A DNA stretch of 64,000 nucleotides. Origin: Corylus avellana (lineage: Eukaryota; Streptophyta; Magnoliopsida; Fagales; Betulaceae). Of this stretch, positions 11,163 to 24,000 are shown one piece after another. Position numbers and translations under genes: made by a program. The stretch spans positions 1,054,001 through 1,118,000 of the forward strand of contig NC_081548.1 in NCBI RefSeq assembly GCF_901000735.1, read 5' to 3'. Below the pieces are notes generated by a model, which had not been told where the DNA came from, did no database searches, and was given only the letters and a program-made list of their open reading frames with translations. Numbering within the stretch: the stretch's first letter is position 1; each line of letters begins with the position of its first letter.

Positions 11163-11481
11163 CTAGCCACATATCTCATTAGGGTTTTCTCACTTTTTTG
11201 TGCCTTGTGGCACTTAGAGAATAAGAGAGTTTTCTTTGTCAATTTTTTCTCTCTTTTGTGTGAGAGTGAGATTTTGGTGTATTGGAGCTTTGGGTTTTGA
11301 ATGATTTTCTCCCCGTTATCTTTGTACTCCATCTTTTTTTTCTCCAGATCGTCTCTGCTAGTAGATGTAGGCTTGTTAAGCCGAACCACTTAAATCTTGG
11401 TGTCGTGTGTAATTGATCTATTTTTTTATTCTGTACTTTTCTGCTTCTTTAGGATTCTATTATTTAATTCCATGTACAACA
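11163..11481 (+). repeat. Left LTR of the copia remnant, 5'-truncated
   Basis: It matches 12334-12662 of the right LTR over its length, sharing words such as ccacatatctcatta, tttgtgccttgtggcac and cttaaatcttggtgtcgtgtg. The first ~220 bp present in the right LTR are missing. Confidence 0.8.
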
Positions 11482-11516
11482 AATGGTATCAAAGCCCGGG
11501 TTCTTTATTTTGTGGG

Positions 11517-12035
11517 ATGGCTTATGCAAAATTTGCAGTAGAAAAGTTTGATGGTCGGAATAGTTTCAGTCTTTGGCGTATCAAGACGCGTTCTTTAATG
11601 CGACAACAAGGTTTGGCGAAGATTTTGCATGGCAAGGTGCCATCATCAAGGGAGGAGCGTTTCATGTCGCATCTATATTATTTTAGTGCATTTGGGAGCA
11701 TCATATATGCTATGTAGTGCATTCGTCCAGATGTTTCACATGCAGTCAATGTTGTTAATCCTAGCAAGGTTTACTGGCCGGCAGTGAATTTGATATTTTG
11801 TTATATATGGGGTGCTACAGATGTTGGTTTAGTCTTTAACAAAGACAGTGGTATCAGTTCCAATGTCATTGGGTATGTCGATTCATATTATGCATGTGGT
11901 ATGGTTGTGACACGAGGAGATATCATATTGAAGAAAATTGCCTCTGAGGAAAATCCAGTGGATATGTTGACTAAGTCAGTTCCAGTTCCCAAGTTCAAGA
12001 GTTGCTTGGACTTGATTATTGTTTATAGCTTGTGA
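11517..12035 (+). pseudogene. Copia gag start fused to the end of pol (RT tail and RNase H)
   Basis: From the ATG at 11517 the frame reads a typical copia gag start: KFAVEKFDGRNSFSLWRIK, then LMRQQGLAKILHGK. At about 11640-11660 this jumps directly to pol-end sequence: FGSIIYAM, a stop, then CIRPDVSHAVNVV (from the RT tail), GATDVGLVFNKDSG, GYVDSYYACG and IASEENPVDMLTKSVP. These last parts are the RNase H end, where the usual GYVDSDYAGD has lost its aspartate. Protease, integrase and the RT core are absent. It cannot make a working polyprotein. Confidence 0.75.
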
Positions 12036-12115
12036 TTGCCCGTGTGGGTGTTGGAGGAGACGTCATGAGAATATTTGCATTGGGGACTTGATGGAATTCA
12101 AGTGAAGGTGAAGTT

Positions 12116-12662
12116 TGTTGTTTGGTGCCTTGAATATCTCAATTCCTTCACGTGCGGCCCATCAAGTTTTGTCTTGTTTGTTTTGGCCTTTTGAAGTTGT
12201 AGCCAACTCTTTCTTTTTTTCCTTCTTTGCGTTTGGTTTTGGATTTGCAATACTTCTCCTTTTAGGAGAAGTAAACCAACTTTGCTAACTATAAAAGAGA
12301 GGCTTTGCAACATAGTAACTGGGGAGAAAAATTAGAAACCACATATCTCATTAGGATTTTCTCACTTTGTTGTGCCTTGTGGCACTTAGAGAAGAAGAGA
12401 GTTTTCTTTGTCAATTTTTTCTCTCTTTTGTGTGAGAGTAAAATTTGGGTGTATTGAAGCTTTGGGTTTTGAGTGATTTTCTCCCCATTGTCTTTGTACT
12501 TCATCTTTTGTTAGTAAATTTCCTCCGGATCATCTCCGCCAGTGGATGTAGACTTGTTAAGCGGAATAACTTAAATCTTGGTGTCGTGTGTGATTGATTT
12601 ATTTTCTATTATGCTCTTTTCTGCTTCTTTTGGAATCATGTATTTTAATTCCGTGCACAACA
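12116..12662 (+). repeat. Right LTR of the copia remnant
   Basis: About 547 bp, from tgttg to caaca, and preceded by a purine-rich stretch (aagtgaaggtgaag) that would serve as the polypurine tract. Its 3' ~330 bp match the left LTR. Confidence 0.7.
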
Positions 12663-13015
12663 TGTTTCAACGTCTCTCTCTTAATCTTCCTCACCAGTCA
12701 CAGCGCATCTTCCACCCCAACTCTCATTTCCCACTCTCACTCTCACTCTCGCTCACCAGACATGCAGTGATCCAAAGTATTTGGGTATGTTTGATTCTTC
12801 AATAATTTCTGCCTTTCGCAATCTTACTCAATAGTTGCTACTTGATTCTTCTTCCTTTCATTTGGGTCTACTCTAATTGAATTTGGGTCTTTTAAATGAT
12901 TGCTCTCTCTGTGATCACAAAGGATCTGAAAATTTTATTTTTCCGCTTAAACATAAATGCAATTTTAAGATTTTAATAATTATGAGATTTATAATTAGTT
13001 ATGTGTTACTTAGTT

Positions 13016-13053
<38 letters not shown>

Positions 13054-13084
13054 AGAGTATATATCGAAGCGTTTCATGAGTCAA
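12663..13084. other. No gene seen; CT-rich and TA microsatellite
   Basis: CT-rich sequence near 12730-12760 and a (TA)n tract at about 13017-13052. The ORFs here have no recognisable motif. Confidence 0.5.
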
Positions 13085-13612
13085 CCCGTCCGGTTTTCCA
13101 GTTTTTGGCCAAAACCGGGAACCGGAAAGGGGGTACCCTGGTTTGTACCCGGTTATCCGGACCGGGTAAAAAAAAAAAAAAAATTAATCTTATTTTAGAC
13201 CAAGAATTTTCCTGTCCTTCAATGCTTCACAAACCCATTCGGCCATGGCAATCAAAATACCAACCAAGAAATCCAACGCAATCTCAATTAAACAACATTT
13301 ACATACCCATAGAAAACCCAAAAAAATTTCTTCTCCTTCACAAACCCATTCGGCCATGACTGTCAAAATACCAACCAAGAAATCCATGAGACGAGCAAGA
13401 TGCGAGAGAGAGAGAGAGAGAGAAAGAGCGAGTTCAGAGAGAGAGCAAGAGAGAAAGAGGCGGATATATATATAATATTAAAAACATATTATTATATATA
13501 TCCACCCGATTCCGGTATCCCGGTTTTTATCGGGTGCTAAAAACTGGGACCGGAACCAGGGTTCCCGATTTTCCCGTTTTTCGATTCCAGTTCCCCGGTA
13601 ATTTTTGACAGC
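13085..13612. repeat. Probable non-autonomous DNA transposon with CCGG-rich ends and an internal duplication
   Basis: The ends carry degenerate inverted sequences rich in accggga/tcccggt words, and the right end is ttttgacagcccta, like hAT-type MITE termini. Inside, a segment starting ttcacaaacccattcggcc occurs twice (about 13224 and 13339), a direct duplication about 115 bp apart. A GA-rich microsatellite follows (13408-13445). No protein is supported. Confidence 0.4.
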
Positions 13613-14969
13613 CCTACATTTAATATTCGAGCCAAAATTTGTGTTCACAAAGCATTTCATTTAATAATACAATCGAGCACGAGTCGAGCTTATACGAGCC
13701 GATCCCGAGCGAGCGAGCGAGCGGCTTGCTCACTTAACACCCCTCTGCCACTCCTACTAGTTTCAAACATTTTACAGTTTCATCTCAAATTTATATTAAT
13801 TTTTTTTTGTAAGAAAAACTTCATTAATCTTTCCCAATTAAGGTTTCGGAAAATTACAATGCATTCTCCATTGGTTTGAATTAGACAAGTTTGCTTATAT
13901 TAGAAAGTACTTTGCATCAATTACCTAAGAGCATGTTTAGAATTGCATTGAGAAATAAAATTGTCTAAAAATGACCTATATGCATGTATGAAACAACATA
14001 TCTTCGGCCGCCACCCCCACTTTAGGACCATAGAAGCAAACAGAATATAACAAAGCAATGTTTTTGTTAAAATTTTCAATTACAAGTAGTACCAGCCACG
14101 GTGGTGGCAAGGTACTCCACCCATTGCAGTGGCGAGGTAACCCGGCCACAGCAATGGCTGGGTGTCAGGCCAGCCATGTCGGTGGCAAGATGCCTCAACA
14201 CCCCATGATGATTGGGTGAGAGATGCAATAGAGCAAAAATAATGCACCAGATCCTAGTCCTAATGTTTACTATAGGCTAGATAGTCTCAGAAGTCAGACC
14301 AATTGATTTCAATTTGATACAAAGTAGTGATTGTTGTATTAGTTTGTAAATATAATAAGTGTCATGTGACAGTCGAAATTTTAGTGGTTAATGTGATAAA
14401 TGTCATATGAATTGCCACGTTAATTTGTAAAAAATTTATAGTAAAAACAATAATACCCCCGACAATTCTTTAAAAATAAAAATGTCCAAGTGGAGTGCTA
14501 CTAGGAATACTATACTTTTATTATAAAATTTCTTACAAACTGACGTGACAATCCATAATTGATAAAATGATTAGTTAGTCACTGATTTGTCAATTATACA
14601 CTCTTAATAATTTTGCCAATTATTAACTGTCATGCCAGTTTATAAGAAAATTATCAAATATAAGATGCTAGGAATACAACTTATATCCATCAATCATTCT
14701 TTTTTTTTTCCTATTCAAACGAGGGAAAGGGTAAAAGGGAAACAATCAAACTTGAAAGGTGTTCCATAGATGGGAGATGTCTGTGTTCCTCACCAGGGTT
14801 GCGTTTGGATTGAATCCTAGTATTTCACAATGGTTAGTAAAATGATGCATTACGTGTGGGTCCCACAATTGTAGTTACTAAAAGATATACAAAGCTTACA
14901 AAGAAACCCAATACACAGTGGACCATTGGCTACCAAAAAGCATTTACAAGGCAAGCTAAATAGTATTGA
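13613..14969. other. No gene seen; MITE-like AT-rich sequence
   Basis: It includes a CGAGC-rich patch (13668-13735), a ggtggc-rich patch (14095-14185) and AT-rich segments with weak inverted repeats (14320-14670). No coding frame is supported. Confidence 0.45.
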
Positions 14970-15051
14970 CTGAATTAGACATCACTGAGAGCAGTAGCCT
15001 CATGAAACAGCCCATGCTTCTCCAACTTTGATCTTACCAAAACTATTCTTG

Positions 15052-18000
15052 TTAGCATCTTTCAAAGATCTTGTAAAGCTTCTCTAATGAAGCTACCTGT
15101 AGAAGGCAAGGGGATATACGTCATTTCCCACCCAGACCATCCCAACATTCTTGAACAAAAAAAAAAAGATCTTCTTAATGTTTGTCAACTGAGAGGGAAG
15201 CTGACAAAGGATGAGGCTTCCAACCCAGCACTCATGCACCTTGATAACTTCCAGCCCAGGTCATAGCTCAAGATGCTTCTTCCTTTTAGTTATTCCAAGT
15301 TTTTTTTGTTTTTTCTTCTTATATATTGAGAAACTACAGTAGTCAATAAGATGCTCCTTAATGGAATAAAAATTACCCGGACAAAGGTTCCATTTGAAGC
15401 CATAGAAATAGGTGGCTTGAAAAAGAGTCTGATGGATGGAAACAAGACGTGCTGGATTGACCATTCACGCTGGGCCCATGCAGTCTCTGCCTCCGAAAGT
15501 AGTTCGTGCTCGATCTCATTCTCCATTAGGTCGTCATCCCCTGGAAATGCCACAAAGCAGTCTAAGGTTGGAGGCCAAAGGAGAAGAAAAGAAAGGACTA
15601 ATAACAATGATAAGTTGAAAAAGGAGGGGGGAAGGTTGCACACAAAGTGTTTCAATTTTGATTGGACTAATGTGTGTGTGGACACTTAAACTGAAAAAAT
15701 GAACCAAATTATATCGAGGGCAACATTTCATTTAGTTGCTAGATGTCCGATATTTTTTTTCATCCATGTTTCTGATATGTATACCATTGATAAAAAGCTT
15801 GATTTTCAGGCATGCAACTCAATCATGACATCATGGTTCCTAGGCAATTCTGGTCAATGGTTTTCAAGGAACAAGAAAAGCCAATATGTGACGTAATGGA
15901 ATATGAGATACCATGAAAGCTCAGCAGCGAACAGCCATACCTATGTCATCAGAGGCTGTTTCTTCATCTTCAAGATTCCTGAGAGGTTTTCTCTTTTTGT
16001 AGAACTGCAAACCATCACGTGATGGATTGGGTAACATAGGAGGATGCATAGCATAGAAGTTTCCAAGAGCAGCTGAAACTGATTGGAAGCAATTTTTTTC
16101 ATCCTCCCAGTCAACCTAAGACAATAATAAATCACAGTTCACAAGAAATAAGGAACATATCTCATCCAAGGAAAAAGGAATGCCAGCACTGATATCCAGA
16201 CTCCTCATGGTTCACCCATCAGTGTCTTCACAATTGACTGAAGAGACACCATGTGATTATGTGAATTTCAGCCCTCATGATCTAATAAAGGCATAAGATA
16301 TGTGATCTCTCATACTTGACAGCAGACTTGGATACAGTGGAAGTAGACCCCCATTTGTCCATAGCCACATATTATAATCTATCTCACCAAGATGCATTCC
16401 AGCCCCAAATGATCACCAGTATAGAACACAAGGAAAAATATTTTAAATATTGATAAAGTATAAAAGTAGCATAGATGTGGCTGTACGCATCTGTATGAGT
16501 CTACATGTGTGTAGATACATGTTTCCAAGTATGTGGGTACTGAGGGAACATTCTTTTCAGAGCAGAAACTGACAATGTCTTTCAGATCAATAATCATCAT
16601 CCAAAAGATCAAGATTGTACAGAAGGGAAAGAAATAAGCATAGAAGAACAAGTTATTACAAACTTTGGAACCTACATCATTGCCCAAACAAAGGACGAAT
16701 TCCGGGAGGCGATCAATGTCCGGAGTGTATTGGTCAAGTACCACTGGAAGTCTAGACAAATTCCCATGTTTGTCAATATGAATGCAGAAATACTCCTCTA
16801 ACATTTCCATCTTTTGCTTGAGCAACTCGGTATTCATCTGGAGAAGCATCAAAAAACAATGTTCGCTAAAAAATTAATCAAATGTGGGTTTTGAAACGAG
16901 AAATGTGCTTCTAGAAATCCTTTACAAATCTATGCTAAAAATGTTCTACTCACATTCATGATGGATAATGAGAATCATCAGAGTTGAAACTACAAACAAA
17001 GAAACTAACTGATATAGGAATATTGTAAACCTCATTATTTATTTGGGAAAACAAAAATATCAAAGGGTTAGATAGCACTAGGACTAGTAATAAACACAAA
17101 ACTCACATGGTTAAAGTAGGGAAAAGAAGCTAAAAGTGGAGAGAGAAAGAAGAAGCTAGGAAGAGAGAAGGCAAGGGAAGGGAAAGGGGGAAGAAGAAAA
17201 AACTAAGAGAACAGGAAGAGAGAAGAAAAGGGGGAGAGAAGAACCAATTATTCAGTTTTTTTTATTCCATCAGTCTGCCTCAATCGGAGTTAAGCATGCT
17301 TAAATAGACTCACGACTAAACCCTAATACAACGCCATTTATTGACTTGCCTAACATAATCTAGGGCAACACTCATTTATTGAATTACAAAAACACTCTTT
17401 ACTCTTAATAAATAAATAATATTTTTTTATTTGATAAACACTCTTTACTCTTAATAAATAAATAAATAAATAAAATATACAATTAAATACTAATAAGTAA
17501 TAACCTAGAACCTAAATAAAATTTGGTGGATCAATATTTCATGCTTCGTCTCTTGCATCAGTCAAACTCTATTATAATGTCTCAAAGTATTTCAAAAGAA
17601 ACTCGAGATGTCAAGAAATCAAATTAAATCATTTAAGGTCGATTATTGAAGTACAAGGAGAAGAGTATTCTGTAAACTGAAAGGGTTACTCCTTCCTTTT
17701 GCTTATGTTTACTCAATCTGGAAGAGAGCTTACAACCTCCATATATTCTTACTCTATGATTAAGTAATACTCAATAGACACTGTAGACCTTATATATGTA
17801 TACCCAAAGTTGTGAATACTAAGATTTAATGCTGCAGTATAATGTGCGTCTGTAGATGAACACTTGGAATATGAACATGCATTGACCCCTTTCAGCTGTC
17901 TCGTGTTACCAAAAACAGCTTAAAATAACAGCAGAAATCAGAAAGAAAAAGAAAATTCTTATGCCGACTGATGCAACACCTTCATATACATTTAAACAAA

Positions 18001-21000
18001 AAAAAAAAAAAAAGGTAATAAGAAAATTCAGTTGGAAAAGAAAAATCCTCGTGTACAAGGCAGTTTACAAAATGTTCACCTAAAAATTACTACGTAAGTT
18101 TAAAATCCAATAAAATCTACAAAAGAAGGAAAAGGAATTCCATTAAAAGCAAGTATCTACACTGTAATTTAAAAAGAGAAACATATAATGAACATAAGAT
18201 ATATGAGATCAATCCAAAGGAAGAGCCTAACTTACTTCTGTAATTTTTTCTATTTGGTCATTATTCTCATGGCCTTCTGGATCTAAATTTTCTTCTTTCA
18301 ATGCCAACATAAGCAACTCAGACAGTGGAGCCGGCTCACTTAATTGTATAGCATTAAAATGGGAAAACCGGCGCAGAACTTGCTGGTACATGAGCTCTTT
18401 GCTGTGAGTTCATTCAAACAGAAAAACAGACAATCAAGTAAGTCATATAACAGGTCAAAAATTCAGGGAGGCATGAGAATCATATATCTAGCACCTACTA
18501 AATCCAAGACCAATGAACCATATTGAAAAGAAATAGTAATAATAATAAACAATAAAATAAATGCAAAAGTTGATTCTCCAGAGTCACTTTTTTCAGAAAA
18601 TAGCTTTTTGAAGAGTATCATGATGAATAAAGTGTATTATAAACAAACATTGAAACTAAAGCTCTGGGCCCATGTAAATCAAAAAGATTTTTGGTCCCAA
18701 AAGTATGTTCGTGGTAGTTTAGTTTAATAGGTCCTTCACTTAGCTCCTACAGGAGTCTTACATTTTTTAATGACTATATTTAAAATAGTAAAAATATTAA
18801 GATGTGGTAGCCATGTACTGACGTGGGTAGTTTTGTCATTTTGGTTTCTTCTAATTAACAGCTCAGAATTAGGATTTCTTATAATTAGGTTTTCTAAGAC
18901 CTATTTTTCATTAAACATGAAATAAGAATTGGCAGCGACAAGTGATTGTGACGAACAGATGTTATTTATATAAGAGGAATGAGGAGACGGTGGATCATCT
19001 TCTCCTGCATTGTGAGGCTACTTATGCTTTGTGGAGTGCCTTTTTTGGTCGGTTTGGGTTGTCTTGGGTGATGCCAAGACGGGTTTCGGATTTTCTCGCC
19101 TGTTGGTGGTCTTCGGGGAGGAGGGGGAGTACCGCAGTTTGGAAGATGGTGCCCCCTTACTTCTTTTGGTGTTTATGGAGGGAAAGAAATAATAGGTGCT
19201 TTGAGGATTCGGAGGAGACATTGGAAGATATCTTAGCTTCTTGCTTTCATACTTTGTATCTTTGGACTATTGCGCATGTCTTTCTGGTGTCGATTAGTTA
19301 TGATGAGTTTTTTGCTCGATTTTCCCCTTCTAGTTACGTGATCCTGTTGTATACTCCCAGTGTACTCCCGGGCGCCTTTACGCTTTTTAATAAAACTTTT
19401 TATTACTTATCAAAAAAAAGAATGAATTGGCATCTTTCACGTCTTTATTTGGAATTGAGATTGCTAAGATCTCTCACTTTCTTTTATTTTTGTTTCTTTT
19501 GCTCATAGTTCTTTTTTCTGTCAGATTTTCCGGCAAATACCCACATGCTCACCATTAAAATAGGACTAACATGATTTTTGACAAATCTCCCATCAATCTT
19601 TATTTTTTATTTTTTAATATATACTTAATATAGATATAAGTAATTCAATCTCAGTATAGTACGTAGAGGGACACAACCTAAGTAGACGAGAGGTATATAG
19701 GAGAAACCCCCTATTAGGGCGACAAAGAACAAAAGTCCTCCCACCAATCTTAAAGCTAATTACAGCAAACCATAACCCTAACCACAGTCGCAGCACCTGC
19801 AAGCCATAGTTTTTTGATGTGCTACCACTAAAAGCTGGTTTACAAAGTATTCCTTCTTTTTTTTTTTTTTGGTTGGGGGTTGGCAAAGAGGAGAGATTAG
19901 GAAAAAAAGGAATAAAACTGGAGAAAGGAGGGGGAAAAAGAAAAAGATAAGGCACTTTTAAAAGCCCACTATCTTGTAGCTCATCAACTGGAGTTGTATT
20001 CAAACTTGGAAGCTTTGTTAAATGAAAATTAAACCTTCATAATTGAAAAATTAATTTAAAAAATTACAATGCTGGATCTCGGTAAGAAATCTATCATGAT
20101 TCATATGTATATATGGTTTTCTGGATGGTTAACCTTTAGATTATGTGGAATTTCAAGAAAAATACAAGAGTTATTACCTCAAGTTCACCACATTTGCAAG
20201 ATAGAGATGAGTGTCATGCTGAAGCAATGCAAAGACGTCATCTGCCATTCCAATATATGTGCAGTGTCTTACAACATCCAGCAGACCTGTAAAAACATAT
20301 CTCAGTATGAACCAGCAGCTAGATCTACCTGACTCAAAGAAAAGCTCAACTGTCTAACAGTCAAAAAAAAAAGTGTAAAAATCTCACCAGAATGATAATT
20401 GCAATCGATTTCTTCAATAAGCTCCTGAACACTTGTAATATCTGCAGTCTCCTTCGGGTTCCTTCTTTGTCTAACAGAGGACCTACAATTGGAATTTTTA
20501 TTCTCCTCAATGAGAATGTAAGTTACCAACCATGCAGTTACAGCATATTAACATTATTTTAAATAAAATGTCAAGAGAAAAATAAATAAGGTAAGACACT
20601 CCAACCTCCCATGAATTTTATTGAAAATACATGGATCTCCCTCACGGGGGCGCAACACATGTACATTATTATACTTAGGGGCACCTTTACACTTTTAATG
20701 ATAGTTGTCGATTACTTATTTAAAAAAATCATTATTTGTCTGATTAAATAGTACTACATTATTATTATACTTTTTTATAAGTAAACCAATCTCATTAAAT
20801 AGCACAGAGAGGCGCAATCCAGGTACATAGTGAGTATACAAGAGAAATCTCCTATAATAGAGGGGGGGGGGGAAAAAACATTAGTCTAAATTTTTTGTAA
20901 AACTAAGAAATTGAGGACTAATATACACCGTCATCCATGTATAAAGTGACTTGAACATAACGGATTTTAGTTTTGCCATTGAAATCTCGGAATCTTTTTT

Positions 21001-24000
21001 TTTTTTTTGATAAATAATGTTTATATTAAAAGCGCAGAGGGGCGCAACCCAAGTACACAAGGAGTATACAAGAGAAAACGCCTAAAAAGCATAAGAGAAA
21101 AGAACAAGAAAATCAAGATAGCTAATCGATAAAGGGCAAGCCAAGCTACAGTCCAAGTGAAAAGCGTGTAGAAGAAGAAAGCCGTAAGTTCCTCCAAAGA
21201 TCTTTCCGAGTCCTCAAAGCATCTTGCATTCATTTCTAACCATAAACACCATATTAAGCATAGGGGAACCATCTTCCACACAACAACGCTCCGAGATCAC
21301 CCACCCGACCACCAACAAACATACAAATCCACCACCTTACTAGTCATAACCCATGACAACCCAAACCGGCTAAAAATAGCATACCATAAAGAGCAAGCGA
21401 TCTCACAATGGAGAAGAAGATAATCGATCGTCTCCCCATCAGATTTGCACAAGCAACATCTATTGATCACAATAAGATTCCTTTTTCGAAGATTATCAAT
21501 CGTGAGGATCTTCCCTAGCACCGCTATCTAGGTAAAGAAAGCCACTCTCGAGGGTGCCTTAGTGCGCCAAATGCTCTTCCAAGGGAACAAACTAGCCTCT
21601 GTGCTAGCCAAGACATTATAGTAAGATCTAACATCGAAATTCCCCTTACTAGACGGAATCCACCAAATTTTATCCTCGCCTTCCCTATTCATTCTATGGG
21701 AATACAACAGAGTGTAGAATAAGGCTAACACTTCCAATTCCCAACCATGAATCAACCGAAAAGAGCTAACATTCCATTGAAGAGAACCACCCGTGAAGTC
21801 CATATTGTCAGCGATAGACGCGTCTTTAGCACAAGCTATGTTGTATAGGCCTAGGAAAACTTCCTTAAGACACGCTTCTCCACACCAAACATCATCCCCA
21901 AATCTGATTTTAGATCCATCACCTGGATCGAATCTAGTATGGCTAGAAAATAACCGCCACCCCCTAATAATATGCCTCCAAAGACCCACCCCATGAGGCC
22001 CAGAAGTGTCAGCAGAATGCCAACCACCCCACTCAGAACCATACTTGGCTTCCACAACAATTCTCCACCAAGCCTCTCTCTCGTGTGCATAACGTCACAA
22101 CCACTTCCTTAGCAAAGCCTGATTGAACAGTCTCAACTTTCTGATCCCTAGTCTTCCTTCGGAGATAGGAGAGCAAACCTTGTCACAGTTAACCAAATGA
22201 AACTTGAACTCATCGTTTAAACCTCCCCAAAGAAAATCTGGTTGGAGCTTCTCTATACGCCTAACCACCGAAACAAGAACAGGGAATAGGGACAAAAAAT
22301 AAGTAGGAAGATTAGAAAGAGTGCTCTTTATAAGAGTAACTCTACCTCCCTTAGAAAGATACAATCTTTTCCAACTTCCCAACCTACGATCAATCTTTTC
22401 CAAAATATCATCCCAAATGGTTTTGGCCTTAAAGCATGCCCCCAAGGGGAGCCCCAGATATTTCAAAGGCAAAGACTCTGTTTCACAACCCAAAACACCA
22501 GTCAATTCTCCCATATTGGCCACATCACCTACCGAGACCAATGCTAATTTAGCCATGTTCACGTTTAAACCTGAAACAGCCTCAAAACAGACAAGACTGG
22601 CTTTAATGGAACAGATTTGATCAATATTCACCGCACAAAAAACCAATGTATCATCTACAAAAAGAAGATGAGATATGTTAACCCTCTCAGATAAACTGGC
22701 TCCCACTGAGAAACCCGAGATAAGACCACTTTCAATGGCAATAGTAATCATCCTACTAAATGCCTATCTCGGAATCTTCAAAGTGCCTCGCATTACGCTC
22801 TCTCCAAATGCACCGCATTAAGCACAAAGGGGGGTCATCCTCTGAGCTTCTAAAATGTTACAGCTTCCCACCTGACCTCTCCAGTTAGCCTGTTACTCTA
22901 TTACCTTCCTAGGCATAACTCACTCTACACCAAAAAGCCAAAACATTGAAACACATAATTCTCTTGCCACCTCACAATAAAGAAGAAGATAATCTATGGA
23001 CTTTCCACTCCTCTTGCACATACAATACCAATCTACCACTAAAAAGCTCCTCTTCCTCAAATTATTCAAAGTTAAGATCCTTCCTAAAGCCGATGTCCAA
23101 ACAAAGAATGCCACTCTCAAAGGAACTTTACCTCACCAAACACTCCTCCAATAAAATAGGGAGCCAACATGAAGGGATAGTGCATGATAAAAGGATCTTA
23201 CTTCAAACTTGAAAGGAGATGAAGCTTCTTCCGTTGGGATAAGTCATGGGTGTTGTGTTAAACACCTCTTTTTTTGTGACATGGCACCTACAGCTTCTTA
23301 TTTTTTACGAGCTAGCTATGAGTTTTTTAACAATGTGATCTGCCGGTTTTTTTGGCTTATGTGACAGTAAAGTGACATGGCAATGACAGCTTGTGCATTA
23401 TCGTGTCAAAGGGAGGAGACATGGTAGACGAAAAAGTAAATAAGTAGGATAGAAATCAGACAAACGGATTGTTGAAGCACATCACGTGTTATTCACAACA
23501 ACACATGTCAAACACAATTCTACTTCTTTAGGAGACTTTGATAAGAGTCTTAAGATATAGAGTTCTTAGATGTATAGTTATCTAGAGTTCTATTGTAAAC
23601 AAACTAGTATAGTGCTCTTAAGTTGAGTTGTAAATCAAACTACATATGTAACCTCTATATATATCAATAGATGCACACAAGAGAGCGTAGCTAGGGACTA
23701 AAATTGATTTTTCCCTTAATGTAAAGCAAAAGCTTATAAACCAAAAATGGATCCTACCTCACAGCATCCAAACTAGGATTCTTTTCAAGTGATCCACAAG
23801 GCTTAGCTTGCAAGTAGGCATGTAACCTTCCAGCAGGATCGGATGAATCTGTTCTAACCATTTTATGCACCGGAACTTTTTGTGATTTTGATCCTATCAA
23901 TTACATTATGAGGCACTTCAAAAATGAGGGAACTCCCAAAATGTGAGCAACTATGAGTAATATAATATACAAGGAATATGAAGGCAACTAAGGACAAGCA

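Larger units (their letters stand above)
11163..12662 (+). mobile_element. Ty1/copia element reduced by a large internal deletion
   Basis: Two direct repeats flank this region: a 5'-truncated left LTR (11163-11481, ending gtacaaca) and a fuller right LTR (about 12116-12662, starting tgttgtttgg and ending gtgcacaaca). Just after the left LTR is a primer-binding site, tggtatcaaagcc (11484-11496), matching the initiator-methionine tRNA type used by copia elements. The inside is only about 630 bp, where a full element has 4-5 kb. It holds the very start of gag and then the very end of pol. Truncation of the left LTR is next to other transposon sequence and the contig edge. Confidence 0.8.

Noticed and set aside
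12877..13475. ORFs of 160 and 76 codons
   Set aside because: They run through microsatellites and MITE ends and have no domain-like composition.
15351..15689. Plus-strand ORF of 112 codons, also seen at 35337-35675
   Set aside because: It is antisense to the last large MLH1 exon and adjoining intron. Presence in both blocks follows from the duplication and not from selection.
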